In this document: positions 32,560-41,557 of the stretch, piece after piece
Position numbering within the stretch: position 1 is the stretch's first letter
Layout: each line of letters opens with the position of its first letter
Source of the DNA: Anaeromicropila populeti
GTDB taxonomy: Bacteria > Bacillota > Clostridia > Lachnospirales > Lachnospiraceae
Length of the DNA: 64,000 nucleotides
Assembly (NCBI RefSeq): GCF_900112775.1
Contig: NZ_FOYZ01000003.1
Coordinates: forward strand, 127,494-191,493
Reading direction: 5' to 3'
Notes under the pieces: model-generated
Database searches by the model: none
Told to the model about the DNA's origin: nothing
Seen by the model: the letters and a program-made list of their open reading frames with translations, nothing else
Made by a program: the position numbers and the translations under genes

Positions 32560-33798
32560 TTAATCTGCCTGTTTTTTTCTTAAAATATCAAAGGCTTCTA
32601 ATTCTAAACCTAAATCTACAAAAATCACTTGTTTTGGATGTGGACAGCTTTCCATCTCATTTCCTTCTTCGTCCTGAATAGACTTAACCACAGCCTCTAT
32701 ATTTTCACCAGAAGGCTTCATAACCTCAATTACTTCACCCACACTAAATTTATTTCTCTGTTCCAGTTTATAATAACCAGCTTCTCTTTTACCTTCAATC
32801 AACCCCAGATATGTGTACTCTTTAATATAAGTATTGTTATCATATACCTGACTTTCTTCAGTAGTTGGACCATAAAAAAAACCAGTAGTAAACTTTCGAT
32901 ACGTACATTTTGAAATTTCGCTCATATAGTATGGAACATTTTTCTCATATAGTGCCGGGTCTTTAAAATAATCGTCAATTGCCTGACGGTATGTTCTAGT
33001 AACTACAGCAACATATAGTGCTGTTTTCATCCGACCTTCGATTTTAAGACTATTAATACCCGCCTTTACAATATCGGGAATATGTTCAATCATGCATAAA
33101 TCCTTTGAATTGAAAATATATGTTCCTCTTTCATTTTCTTCAATCGGCATGTATTCACCTGGACGTGTTTCCTCAACTATGGAATATTTCCATCTGCACG
33201 GATGGGTACACGCCCCTAAATTGGCATCTCTCCCAGTAAAATAATTACTGAGCAGACACCTGCCTGAGTAGGAAATACACATTGCACCATGAATAAAGGT
33301 TTCTATTTCCAAATCATCCGGAATATTGGCACGAATCTGCCCAATCTCTTCCATGCTAAGTTCTCTTGCTGTTACAACTCTGACAGCCCCCATGGTCTTC
33401 CAAAAACGAAAAGTTAAATAATTCACATTATTTGCCTGTGTGCTGACATGAAGATCAATCTCTGGACAAACCTCTTTGGCAATGCTAAAAACACCAGGAT
33501 CTGAAATAATAATCGCATCTGGCTTTATTACTTTTAGTTCTTCAAAGTATTCTCTGGCATTTTCCAAGTCTCTGTTATGAGCAGTAATGTTTGCCGTTAC
33601 ATATACTTTTACACCATGCTTATGAGCATATTCAATCCCCTGTTCCATATTTTCTCTTGTAAAGTTTTTCGCCTTTGCACGCAGACTAAACATTTCGCCT
33701 CCAATGTAGACAGCATCTGCTCCATAATTAACTGCAACCTTTAAAACCTCAAGACTCCCTGCTGGGATTAATAGTTCTGGCTTACTACTTTTCAACAT
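32560..33798 (-). CDS. trhP: U32-family protein TrhP (tRNA U34 hydroxylation)
   Basis: Proteins of this family make 5-hydroxyuridine at tRNA position 34, using prephenate; the old name is U32 peptidase. The 412 residues begin with PELLIPAGSLEVLKVAVNYGADAVYIGG and carry the family signature ETFIHGAMCISYSGRCLLS. Four cysteines (174, 181, 197, 201) suit an iron-sulfur cluster. It lies 25 bp after trmR, whose product methylates the hydroxyl group made here, as in the B. subtilis yrrMNO operon. Only one U32 gene is present, where B. subtilis has two. The ATG follows AAGGAAATTGAG. Confidence 0.87.
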   Translation of the reverse strand: MLKSSKPELLIPAGSLEVLKVAVNYGADAVYIGGEMFSLRAKAKNFTRENMEQGIEYAHKHGVKVYVTANITAHNRDLENAREYFEELKVIKPDAIIISDPGVFSIAKEVCPEIDLHVSTQANNVNYLTFRFWKTMGAVRVVTARELSMEEIGQIRANIPDDLEIETFIHGAMCISYSGRCLLSNYFTGRDANLGACTHPCRWKYSIVEETRPGEYMPIEENERGTYIFNSKDLCMIEHIPDIVKAGINSLKIEGRMKTALYVAVVTRTYRQAIDDYFKDPALYEKNVPYYMSEISKCTYRKFTTGFFYGPTTEESQVYDNNTYIKEYTYLGLIEGKREAGYYKLEQRNKFSVGEVIEVMKPSGENIEAVVKSIQDEEGNEMESCPHPKQVIFVDLGLELEAFDILRKKQAD

Positions 33799-33822
33799 CT
33801 CAATTTCCTTTCTTGCAAAAAA

Positions 33823-34476
33823 CTACATCCTTTTTGTACTTAATGTTACTCCATCTCCAATTGGTAAAACAACCGTATCAAATTGTTCTGAATGTGTCAG
33901 TTCAAATAAATATTCTCTCATTCTAAAATGTATTGTCCTGTTTCGCCGTGTTACAGCATATCGGGATTCTACAATATCCCCATCCTGTAACACATTATCT
34001 GAAATAAGAATTCCGCCAACTTTGAGTATTTTCAAAATATCAGGCAGAAAATTCAGATACTGCCCTTTTGCAGCATCCATAAAAACAAAATCAAATGCTT
34101 CCTTCTTCTCTCCTAATTCTTGCAAAATAACGGCTGCATCCCCCTCTAACACTTTAATAACCTGTTCCTTTTGGGCAAGCTTTATATTTTCCTTTGCACG
34201 TCTAATTCGCTCCGGCATTTTTTCTATTGTTATAATTTCAGCTTCTTTCTTTAGGTACTGGCTCATAAGAATTGAAGAAAATCCCACCGCGGTCCCCACC
34301 TCCAGGATTCTTTCTGGATTATGGCAATGAATTAAAAAGCGCAAAAGACTTTGGGTTGGTTTTTTTATAATTGGAACATAATCAGCCAAAGCTTCTTGTT
34401 CCAGTTTCCGCAGAAAATCATTCTGCTCCATTTCCAAAGAATTAATATAGGCCGCTATTCTTTCGTTGGTTATCAT
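33823..34476 (-). CDS. trmR: tRNA 5-hydroxyuridine methyltransferase TrmR
   Basis: TrmR (YrrM) transfers a methyl group from S-adenosylmethionine to 5-hydroxyuridine in tRNA, giving 5-methoxyuridine. The 217-residue protein is a class I methyltransferase resembling catechol O-methyltransferases: the SAM loop ILEVGTAVGFSS, IITIEKMPERIRRAKENI, the metal-site FVFMDAAKGQY and ISDNVLQDGDI. The substrate is inferred from the neighbouring trhP. The ATG at 34476 is chosen for GGAG eight bases before it; the ATG at 34491 overlaps that site. Confidence 0.85.
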   Translation of the reverse strand: MITNERIAAYINSLEMEQNDFLRKLEQEALADYVPIIKKPTQSLLRFLIHCHNPERILEVGTAVGFSSILMSQYLKKEAEIITIEKMPERIRRAKENIKLAQKEQVIKVLEGDAAVILQELGEKKEAFDFVFMDAAKGQYLNFLPDILKILKVGGILISDNVLQDGDIVESRYAVTRRNRTIHFRMREYLFELTHSEQFDTVVLPIGDGVTLSTKRM

Positions 34477-34520
34477 TTCAAAATCTCCCATCCATTCTGC
34501 ATTCTCATAAATCAGTTTTC

Positions 34521-34565
34521 AAGAAAAGACGAGTACCCATTAGAAGTTCTCTAATAAATACCCGC
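34521..34565 (-). terminator. Terminator between the mltG-like gene and trmR
   Basis: A stem of about 15 bp with several G-U pairs (arms 34550-34565 and 34530-34544) and a 5 nt loop is followed on the minus strand by TCTTTTCTT (34529-34521). It lies 28 bp after the mltG-like stop. Confidence 0.7.
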
Positions 34566-34592
34566 TTTTAATCATACAATTTTATATTTATA

Positions 34593-35015
34593 TCATTTAC
34601 TCACCTGAATCTCTTCCTGCTCTTCTTCAGGCGTTGTTATCATTTCAATAATTTCCCTGTACGACATAGAAGTATTCAACACATATATTCCTTTAATGAT
34701 AGGTCTATCTGAATTAACCATTAGCTTTGCCCTAATCATAAAAGACGCTTTATCTGCAATCAACTTGTTATCTTCTAACCGCTGCGCCAGATCTGATATG
34801 GAATCCCCTTCTCGCACTGTAAATCTCACTTCTAAACCAGGTGTACCTGCAACCGATGATTTTCCAAAAACATGGTAGGCTGTATAATATGCACTTCCTG
34901 TCAGATGCATTGCAGTAGTGATAATTACAACATAAAATGCAATGTGAAGCAATCCAAAAAGCACTAGATTCATCACTTTCAGTATTAGCTTATTATTTAC
35001 TGCTTTTGTTGCCAT
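34593..35015 (-). CDS. MltG/YceG-like membrane protein lacking the catalytic domain
   Basis: The 140-residue protein has one membrane helix (about 13-38) and an extracellular domain (VRFTVREGDSISDLAQRLEDNKLIADKASFMIRAKL to YREIIEMITTPEE) that matches the LysM-like N-terminal part of MltG. The lytic transglycosylase domain, normally over 200 residues with a catalytic Glu, is absent: the stop follows directly and no remnant lies behind. Gene order is that of B. subtilis yrrL (mltG). It could bind peptidoglycan or its synthases without cutting. The ATG at 35015 has GGAGGG six bases before it; the 35021 ATG has no spacing. Confidence 0.75.
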   Translation of the reverse strand: MATKAVNNKLILKVMNLVLFGLLHIAFYVVIITTAMHLTGSAYYTAYHVFGKSSVAGTPGLEVRFTVREGDSISDLAQRLEDNKLIADKASFMIRAKLMVNSDRPIIKGIYVLNTSMSYREIIEMITTPEEEQEEIQVSK

Positions 35016-35080
35016 AATCATCCCTCCAAAATGTAATCTTCAGTTTTCTGCTGTCTATTCATTCGTAACCAAGCTGCAAC

Positions 35081-36751
35081 CTACACTTCCATAATGATAG
35101 GTAATATCATTGGATCTCTTTTTGTCTTTTTCCACAAATACTCGCTTAGGGTATCTCTAATTTCATTCTTTATTTTACCCCAGTCTGTAATATTTTTACT
35201 TAAACACTTATTTAATGCTTCATTTACAACTAATCTAGCTTCATCCATCAGATTTTCGGATTCTCTTACATATACAAATCCTCTCGAAACAATATCCGGA
35301 CCAGCAAGAATCTGATTACTGTATTTTTCTAGTGTAACTACAATAATAATTAATCCATTCTCTGACAAATGCTGCCTGTCCCGCAATACAATATTTCCTA
35401 CATCTCCCACTCCCAAGCCATCTACAAGGATTCCTTGAGCTGGTACCCGTGAGACAATTCCTGCCTTTTCGTGAGACATTTCCAATACGTCACCAGAAGA
35501 TAAGATGAAAATATTATCCTTGTTGATTCCCATTCCTTCTGCCAGTTCTGCATGTGCAATCAAGTGACGATATTCACCATGTACAGGAATTGCATATTGA
35601 GGTTTTACCAACGTATAAATCAGTTTTATCTCTTCTTGACAGGCATGACCAGAAACGTGTGTATCCTGGAAAATAACTTTAGCGCCTTTCATGGATAATT
35701 CATTAATCACTTTGGAAACCGACTTTTCATTTCCTGGAATTGGTGTTGAACTAAAAATCACCGTGTCTCCTGGCTGAATTGATACTTTTCTATGAAGTGA
35801 AGCAGCCATACGTGAAAGTGCAGCCATAGCTTCACCCTGACTTCCTGTTGTTATCAATACCAACTGATCGTCCGTATAATTTTTCATTTGTTCTATATCA
35901 ATCAAAATATTTTTCGGCATATTAATATAACCAAGTTCGGTGGCAGTGGTAATAATATTTACCATACTGCGGCCTTCAATCACAACCTTCCGCCCATACT
36001 TTTCAGCAGAGTTAATAATCTGCTGGACTCTGTCCACATTAGAAGCAAAGGTTGCTACAATAATTCGATGTTTCGTATTTTCAGCAAAAATATTATCAAA
36101 TGTTTTACCTACTGTTCTTTCTGACATGGTAAAACCAGGCTTCATAATATTCGTACTGTCAGCTAGTAATGCCAAAACGCCCTTTTTCCCAATTTCCGCA
36201 AATCTCTGCAAGTCGATTGTTTCTCCGAAAACTGGTGTATAATCAATTTTGAAGTCACCTGTATGAACAATAATACCTGCTGGCGAATAAATTGCTAGTG
36301 CAGCGGCATCTGCAATACTATGATTCGTTCTGATAAATTCTATTCGGAAACATCCCAAATTAATGGACTGACCATATTTAATTACTTTGCGTTTTGTGCT
36401 TTTCATTAAATTATGCTCTTTTAATTTATTCTCAATGATACCCATCGTAAGCTTTGTTGAGTATATAGGGACATTTACATCCCTCAAAACATAAGGAAGA
36501 CCACCAATATGATCCTCATGTCCATGGGTAATAACAAACCCTTTTACTTTTTTAATATTATCTTTTAAATATGTCACATCTGGAATAACTAAATCAATTC
36601 CCAGCATATCATCTGCTGGAAAGGATAACCCGCAATCTACAACGATTATACTGTCCTCATATTCAAAAGCTGTAATATTCATACCAATCTGTTCTAATCC
36701 ACCTAATGGGATTATTTTAATACCTTTATCTGATAATTCTTTTGATTTCAA
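35081..36751 (-). CDS. rnjA: Ribonuclease J
   Basis: RNase J degrades and matures RNA as a 5' exonuclease and endonuclease. The 556 residues have the metallo-beta-lactamase motif THGHEDHIGG (His76, His78, Asp80, His81) and TGDFKIDYTP. The beta-CASP motifs include LLADSTNIMKPG, the ATFASN segment and SGHACQEEIKL, followed by IPVHGEYRHLIAHAELAEG and the C-terminal domain. The start is read as TTG at 36751 because GGAGG lies 8 bases before it; the in-frame ATG at 36766 includes that ribosome site. J1 and J2 types cannot be told apart here. Confidence 0.93.
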   Translation of the reverse strand: MKSKELSDKGIKIIPLGGLEQIGMNITAFEYEDSIIVVDCGLSFPADDMLGIDLVIPDVTYLKDNIKKVKGFVITHGHEDHIGGLPYVLRDVNVPIYSTKLTMGIIENKLKEHNLMKSTKRKVIKYGQSINLGCFRIEFIRTNHSIADAAALAIYSPAGIIVHTGDFKIDYTPVFGETIDLQRFAEIGKKGVLALLADSTNIMKPGFTMSERTVGKTFDNIFAENTKHRIIVATFASNVDRVQQIINSAEKYGRKVVIEGRSMVNIITTATELGYINMPKNILIDIEQMKNYTDDQLVLITTGSQGEAMAALSRMAASLHRKVSIQPGDTVIFSSTPIPGNEKSVSKVINELSMKGAKVIFQDTHVSGHACQEEIKLIYTLVKPQYAIPVHGEYRHLIAHAELAEGMGINKDNIFILSSGDVLEMSHEKAGIVSRVPAQGILVDGLGVGDVGNIVLRDRQHLSENGLIIIVVTLEKYSNQILAGPDIVSRGFVYVRESENLMDEARLVVNEALNKCLSKNITDWGKIKNEIRDTLSEYLWKKTKRDPMILPIIMEV

Positions 36752-36811
36752 ATCATGCACCTCCATATTTTTTATGTAACAAAGGGCAAGTATGAAATAT
36801 TAGATTATATT

Positions 36812-37273
36812 TTATTCGTTTTCAACCATTTTTCTACACTCTTCACAGTAACCATAAAGCTTCACTTCATGATCCGTCACTTGAAAATTTAGGGACTTCT
36901 GAATTCTTTCTTCCAGGGTTTCTAATAAATCGTCTCGAAAAGTAAGCACCGAGCCGCATTTTAAACAGATCAAATGATGGTGGTGATGACCTTCACCTTC
37001 TTCACTTGCGATATTCAATTCATATCTTACATAACCATCGTCTAAATTCAGCTTATCTATCACATTTAAATCCGACAAAACCTGTATCGTTCGATATACC
37101 GTAGCAAGTCCAATATCGGAATACTTTTCTTTTACATAATCATAAATCTCCTCTACTGTCAGATGTTCCTCCGGTCTCTTCTCCATCACTTCCAGTATGG
37201 CAATTCTTTGATTCGTCACCTTTAGCCCGTTACTTTTCAACAACTGCTTAAATACGTCCTGCTTATCAGGCAT
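36812..37273 (-). CDS. fur: Fur-family transcription factor
   Basis: The 153-residue protein is a canonical Fur/PerR regulator: winged helix (LKVTNQRIAILEVM; IGLATVYRTIQVLSDLNVI), a five-His stretch (96-100), and two CxxC pairs (103/106, 143/146) that form the structural zinc site. It may be the regulator that uses the Fur box in front of the feo locus; PerR or Zur is possible. The ATG follows AAGGTGAGG. It lies between the DUF1292 gene and RNase J in a conserved order. Confidence 0.9.
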   Translation of the reverse strand: MPDKQDVFKQLLKSNGLKVTNQRIAILEVMEKRPEEHLTVEEIYDYVKEKYSDIGLATVYRTIQVLSDLNVIDKLNLDDGYVRYELNIASEEGEGHHHHHLICLKCGSVLTFRDDLLETLEERIQKSLNFQVTDHEVKLYGYCEECRKMVENE

Positions 37274-37355
37274 TTTACCTCACCTTTTCACAAATAAAAT
37301 GAAATCTAATTTTCTCTCTCGCACTTTTTGGTTCCTTATAAAATGCTGCTATCTA

Positions 37356-37634
37356 CTAGCCATTAATCTCAATATCCAAATCTTCCATTAGTTCCGTAAA
37401 AACCTTTGACAATGCAGCCAGCTGTTCTTCATCCTCTACTACTTCATATACTGCCTCTTCTGATTCTTCTTCTGAAACATCTGCCAGAATTAATGCATTT
37501 GCTTCTTCACCCTCAATTTCATCTGCAACGAGAAGATAATTCTTACCGTTAATTTTTGTTTCTTCTAATACAAAAAATTCAAAAGCCTCACCATCTTCTG
37601 TGGTAAAAACTATTTTTTCATTATTATCGCTCAT
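37356..37634 (-). CDS. DUF1292 protein (YrzB-like)
   Basis: The 92-residue protein is very acidic (EIEGEEANALILADVSEEESEEAVYEVVEDEEQ). It follows the DUF1292 pattern: KIVFTTEDGEAFEFFVLEETKINGKNYLLV. No function is known. The family is nearly always found behind ruvX and ireB in Firmicutes, as here (10 bp after ruvX). The ATG follows AAGGAGAG. Confidence 0.88.
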   Translation of the reverse strand: MSDNNEKIVFTTEDGEAFEFFVLEETKINGKNYLLVADEIEGEEANALILADVSEEESEEAVYEVVEDEEQLAALSKVFTELMEDLDIEING

Positions 37635-37644
37635 GTTTCTCTCC

Positions 37645-38085
37645 TTAATCCATCTGTTTTTGTAAGTTTTTATAGTCCAGATACCCCTGTAAAATAAATA
37701 CTGCTGCTACTTTATCTACTATCTGATCGCGTTTATCCCTACGCAAATTTCCCTCTATCATCGACTGGTGTGCTGCAACAGTTGTTAATCGTTCATCCCA
37801 TAAATGTACCTCAATACCCAGACGCTTCTCCAGCATCCCAGCAAACTCTTCCGATTTAATTGCACGGTCACCTATTGTATTGTTCATATTCTTTGGATAT
37901 CCCAAAACCACTTCTGATATTTCGTATTCTTTTACAAGTTCTTCAATTCTCGCCAATGTCTGCCTGAGCTTATTTTCCTGCTTTCTGCGGATTACTTCTA
38001 TTCCCTGTGCCGTAATATTAAGTCCGTCACTGACTGCAACGCCTACCGTCACTGAGCCGTAATCAAGTCCCATAATTCGTTTCAT
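37645..38085 (-). CDS. ruvX: RuvX/YqgF RNase H-like nuclease
   Basis: YqgF proteins process 16S rRNA precursor ends, and have been suggested to resolve Holliday junctions. The 146 residues have the RNase H-like core: [16 protein letters not shown] (catalytic Asp6), [24 protein letters not shown] (Glu) and the [13 protein letters not shown] end with an upstream DQIVD Asp. All expected acidic residues are present. It overlaps the ireB stop by four bases, so the two are translated together. Confidence 0.92.
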   Translation of the reverse strand: MKRIMGLDYGSVTVGVAVSDGLNITAQGIEVIRRKQENKLRQTLARIEELVKEYEISEVVLGYPKNMNNTIGDRAIKSEEFAGMLEKRLGIEVHLWDERLTTVAAHQSMIEGNLRRDKRDQIVDKVAAVFILQGYLDYKNLQKQMD

Positions 38086-38342
38086 ACTAAATTCCTGTCA
38101 ATGTAATTTTTTAATAGTTCTTCTAAAATTTCATCTCTTTCTACTTTCATAATCAGACTTCTCGCATTATTGTAACTAGTGATATAAGTTGGATCTCCAG
38201 ACATAATGTATCCAATAATCTGACTTACTGGGTCATATCCTTTCTCTGCCAAAGCACTATACACCCTCGATAACATTTCATTTACTTTTATTTCAGGTTC
38301 TTTCTGCACCTTAAAAAACTGAGTATGATTGATTTCCTGCAT
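38082..38342 (-). CDS. ireB: IreB family protein (DUF965, YrzL)
   Basis: The 86-residue protein begins with a short tail containing threonine and continues [63 protein letters not shown], which is the IreB signature. In Enterococcus IreB is phosphorylated by the PASTA kinase IreK on N-terminal threonines and tunes cell-wall stress resistance; Thr7 is the only candidate here. The ATG follows AAGGAAGTGAC. It is the first gene of ireB-ruvX-DUF1292. Confidence 0.92.
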   Translation of the reverse strand: MQEINHTQFFKVQKEPEIKVNEMLSRVYSALAEKGYDPVSQIIGYIMSGDPTYITSYNNARSLIMKVERDEILEELLKNYIDRNLV

Positions 38343-38400
38343 CTTGTCACTTCCTTACTATCGTTACATTTCTATATCATCCGGCCACACCATTAGTTAT

Positions 38401-38429
38401 ATGATAATATAAATGCTGTAAAATAGCAA
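38401..38429 (-). promoter_or_regulatory. Candidate promoter of the ireB operon
   Basis: TTGCTA (38429-38424), a 17 bp spacer and TATCAT (38406-38401) on the minus strand, about 60 bp before ireB. Confidence 0.45.
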
Positions 38430-38500
38430 CCCATTTTTTTCATACGACACTTCTTACTTTTAAAATATTCACTAAATCCACCTGTTTTAAACCTGTCAGA

Positions 38501-39865
38501 TTATTTTTCACCTAATAAAATATCATTATTCAAAAAGCCAGTAATCTTAACCTGGTGAATATAATTTTGACAGTCCACATCTGATAAAACAGCGATCTTA
38601 ACATATCGTTCGTTATGTCCTGTCTGATAAATCTGCTGCCCAATCTGAATTTCTTCTTCAAACAAAATGTTTTGAAATGTTCCAGTAAACTGCTGCATAT
38701 ACTGCTGCCTCATGTGTTTTTCTAATTCTATCAATTGCTCACTTCTTAAAGTTTTTTTATTTTCTTCCACCTGATTTTCCATACATTCAGCCTTTGTCCC
38801 TTTTCGCGGTGAAAACTTAAATATATGCATTTGCGCAAATTTTATTTTAGACAGAAATTCCTTTGTCTGTTCAAACTCTTCCTCTGTTTCACCTGGGAAA
38901 CCAACAATCACATCTGTTGTAATGGCTGGATTGTCAAAATACCTTCTGAGAATTTCACATTTTTCATAATATTCCTCGGCAGAATAATGCCGGTTCATCC
39001 TTTTTAACGTTTCATTGCAGCCACTTTGTAAAGACAAATGAAAATGAGGACATACTTTATCTAGTCCTGCTAATTCCCCTGCAAAGGCTTCACTAATAAT
39101 CCTTGGTTCAAGAGAACCTAACCGGATTCGTTCTAGTCCACTTATCTTACTAATCCTTTCAATTACAGCCAACAAAGGCCTGCCACTTAATGCAACAAAA
39201 TCAGAATGCTCCAAACCTTCTCTCCATGGGTCCAAATCCACGCCATAGGAGGACAAATGAATTCCTGTCAGTACAACCTCTTTATATCCGCCTGCTACCA
39301 GTCTTTCAACCTCTGAAACAATATCATCTATTTCTCTGCTTCTTACCCGTCCCCTTGCAAAAGGAATAATACAATACGAGCAGAACTGATTACATCCATC
39401 CTGTATTTTTATAACTGCCCTTGTTTTGTCTCCCGCTGAATCAATCGTTAACTCTTCATAATTTTTTTCTGCAAACAGTTTATCCGTTACATAGTAGCTG
39501 CATTCCATCTCTCCCATGTAGTTTTCCACTATAGTAACGATTTCACTCTTCCTGTTATTCCCAACTACTAAATCCACAGCCATATCTTTTGTCAATTCTT
39601 CTCCTGCTGCTTGTGCATAGCAGCCAGCAGCAACTACAATTCCTTCTGGATTATTTTTTTTCGCCTTATGAAGCATCTGACGGGACTTCCTGTCAGCCAT
39701 ATTAGTTACAGTACAAGTGTTAATAATATAAACGTCTGCTTTCTTGGTAAATTCTGTTATTTCATAACCAGCATCCAAAAATAATTTCTCCATTGCATTT
39801 GTTTCATACGTATTCACCTTACAACCTAATGTTAAAAAGGCAACTGTCCTTTTTTGTTTCTCCAA
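38501..39865 (-). CDS. mtaB: tRNA methylthiotransferase MtaB
   Basis: MtaB adds a methylthio group to N6-threonylcarbamoyladenosine at tRNA position 37. From the TTG at 39865 the protein has 454 residues. The first [4Fe-4S] cluster uses Cys15 (TLGCKVNTYE), Cys51 (INTCTVTN) and Cys82. The radical SAM cluster is C158, C162, C165 (CNQFCSYCIIP), followed by the GRVRSREIDDI and LQSGCNETLKRMNR blocks and a C-terminal TRAM domain. The TTG is chosen for GGAAGG five bases before it and because it gives the usual short N-terminus; the ORF opens at 39922. Confidence 0.92.
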   Translation of the reverse strand: MEKQKRTVAFLTLGCKVNTYETNAMEKLFLDAGYEITEFTKKADVYIINTCTVTNMADRKSRQMLHKAKKNNPEGIVVAAGCYAQAAGEELTKDMAVDLVVGNNRKSEIVTIVENYMGEMECSYYVTDKLFAEKNYEELTIDSAGDKTRAVIKIQDGCNQFCSYCIIPFARGRVRSREIDDIVSEVERLVAGGYKEVVLTGIHLSSYGVDLDPWREGLEHSDFVALSGRPLLAVIERISKISGLERIRLGSLEPRIISEAFAGELAGLDKVCPHFHLSLQSGCNETLKRMNRHYSAEEYYEKCEILRRYFDNPAITTDVIVGFPGETEEEFEQTKEFLSKIKFAQMHIFKFSPRKGTKAECMENQVEENKKTLRSEQLIELEKHMRQQYMQQFTGTFQNILFEEEIQIGQQIYQTGHNERYVKIAVLSDVDCQNYIHQVKITGFLNNDILLGEK

Positions 39866-39988
39866 AATTACCTTCCTTCCTGTTTGACCCTTAAACAACA
39901 GCATCCTTTTCTCTGCTGACACGAAAAATCTGGTCGAAAAATTAACTTTTAATTTACACGATCTGTTGATTTTTATTTACTTTGTATA

Positions 39989-40017
39989 TTGACTTTTACC
40001 ACTGCAAAATGTACTAT
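39989..40017 (+). promoter_or_regulatory. Promoter of the HPr-like gene
   Basis: TTGACT (39989-39994), a 17 bp spacer and TACTAT (40012-40017), 5/6 matches at both boxes, placing the start of transcription near 40024. Confidence 0.7.
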
Positions 40018-40028
40018 ATATATAGTAC
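40011..40028. promoter_or_regulatory. Perfect 18 bp palindrome over the -10 box
   Basis: GTACTATATATATAGTAC is its own reverse complement, covers the -10 box and the transcription start of the HPr-like gene, and ends 30 bp before the ATG. It may be a repressor operator. As it is mostly AT, a chance origin cannot be dismissed. Confidence 0.5.
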
Positions 40029-40057
40029 TTAATAACTTAAAAAAGGAGGACATATCA

Positions 40058-40288
40058 ATGAAAACTGTTAAAATTTCATTAAACTCAATTGACAAAGTAA
40101 AGTCATTTGTGAATGACATTACTAAGTTTGATTCCGACTTCGATTTAGTTTCAGGCAGATATGTGATCGATGCAAAATCTATTATGGGTATTTTCAGTTT
40201 AGATTTATCTAAACCAATTGATTTAAATATTCATGCTGAAGATAGTGATAACATTATTGAAGTATTAACACCATATATCGTGGAGTAA
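40058..40288 (+). CDS. HPr-like (Crh-type) protein without the active-site histidine
   Basis: The 76-residue protein has the HPr fold pattern, including AKSIMGIFSLDL (39-50), which matches the regulatory Ser46 region of B. subtilis HPr; Ser41 is the equivalent. The phosphotransfer site around His15 is lost: the segment reads NSIDKVKSFVND with no His or GLHARPA. It therefore cannot carry PTS phosphate but could be phosphorylated by HPr kinase, as Crh is. The ATG follows AAGGAGG eight bases before it. It is alone on the plus strand with its own promoter and terminator. Confidence 0.78.
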   Translation: MKTVKISLNSIDKVKSFVNDITKFDSDFDLVSGRYVIDAKSIMGIFSLDLSKPIDLNIHAEDSDNIIEVLTPYIVE

Positions 40289-40304
40289 TACATCATATAA
40301 GGGG

Positions 40305-40328
40305 GAGGATACCATGTATCCTCTTTTT
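40305..40328 (+). terminator. Terminator of the HPr-like gene
   Basis: GAGGATAC and GTATCCTC pair perfectly around CAT and are followed by TTTTT, 16 bp after the stop. It also lies behind the converging thiI. Confidence 0.9.
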
Positions 40329-40343
40329 GTCTGTCCCCTGTTT

Positions 40344-41522
40344 TTATTCCACGATAATCTTCTCCACAGAATCCATTGCCACTTGAATTAATTCTTCGAT
40401 TTTCTCTTCCAGATTTCTTTCCGAACGCTTAATTACCTTTAAGTTAGGTTTTGTCACCGGATGCTTTGCCACAAAAATAGTACAGCAGTCTTCATATGGC
40501 AGAATAGATGTTTCATACGTATTTATTTTCTCAGAAACATTTACAATCTCCTGCTTGTCGAAACCAATTAAAGGACGATAAACTGGAAGTGTACAGACCT
40601 CATTGGTAGCCAGCAGACTTTGCATTGTCTGACTTGCAACCTGGCCAATACTCTCTCCTGTAATCAGTCCAAGGCAATCTGATTCCAGAGCCAGACTCTC
40701 CGCAATTTTCATCATATAACGTCTCATAATAATGGTCAATTCCTCATGAGGACATTTTTCATATATATATAACTGTATATCAGTAAAATTCACCACATTC
40801 AACTGGATTGGTCCAGAATATCTGGCAACTAATTTTGCCAAATCTACAACCTTTTGCTTTGCTCGTTCACTGGTATAAGGAGGTGCATGAAAATACGTAG
40901 CAGCCAGCTTCACCCCACGCTTTGCAATCATATACCCTGCAACAGGGCTGTCAATTCCCCCTGATAATAAAAGCATTGCTTTTCCATTTGTTCCAACAGG
41001 CATACCACCTGGCCCGGGAATATTCTGGGAATACAGATAGGCTCTGTTACGTATCTCAACATAAATTCTTACCTCTGGCTGATGCACGTCTACTGTTAGA
41101 TTTTCAAATCGGCTTAGCAGGTAACTTCCCATCTCTGAACAGATTTCTGGAGATTTTAAAGGATAATTTTTATCTGCACGTTTTGCCTCCACCTTAAATG
41201 TCATAGGTTTGTTTCCATATAGTTGTTCTACATAGTCGCCAGTTGCTTTGGTTAAATCTTCCCACTGATATTCTTCCACTAATACAACGGGACAAATTGA
41301 AGATATCCCAAATACTCTTTTCAGTGCCTCTATTGTCTCTTCATAGTCAAATGAGCCGGCCGCTTCCACATAAATTCTTCCCTGATCCTTTATGACGTGG
41401 AAATCCCCCTCCACATCGTTTAATACAAATGAAATTTGATCACGCAATGCATTCTCAAATATAAATCTGTTTTTACCTTTTATCCCAATTTCAGCGTACT
41501 TGATTAAAAATGCCTGAAACAT
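40344..41522 (-). CDS. thiI: tRNA 4-thiouridine synthase ThiI
   Basis: ThiI activates and thiolates U8 of tRNA. The 392 residues have the N-terminal ferredoxin-like and THUMP domains (to about 165) and the PP-loop LLSGGIDSPVAGYMI for ATP, then GLITGESIGQVASQT. There is no C-terminal rhodanese domain, as usual in Firmicutes, where the cysteine desulfurase upstream hands sulfur over directly. The ATG follows AGGAGGAAG, 35 bp after the desulfurase gene. Confidence 0.95.
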   Translation of the reverse strand: MFQAFLIKYAEIGIKGKNRFIFENALRDQISFVLNDVEGDFHVIKDQGRIYVEAAGSFDYEETIEALKRVFGISSICPVVLVEEYQWEDLTKATGDYVEQLYGNKPMTFKVEAKRADKNYPLKSPEICSEMGSYLLSRFENLTVDVHQPEVRIYVEIRNRAYLYSQNIPGPGGMPVGTNGKAMLLLSGGIDSPVAGYMIAKRGVKLAATYFHAPPYTSERAKQKVVDLAKLVARYSGPIQLNVVNFTDIQLYIYEKCPHEELTIIMRRYMMKIAESLALESDCLGLITGESIGQVASQTMQSLLATNEVCTLPVYRPLIGFDKQEIVNVSEKINTYETSILPYEDCCTIFVAKHPVTKPNLKVIKRSERNLEEKIEELIQVAMDSVEKIIVE

Positions 41523-41557
41523 AACTTCCTCCTTATTTTCTGTACTAATCTTTTTCT

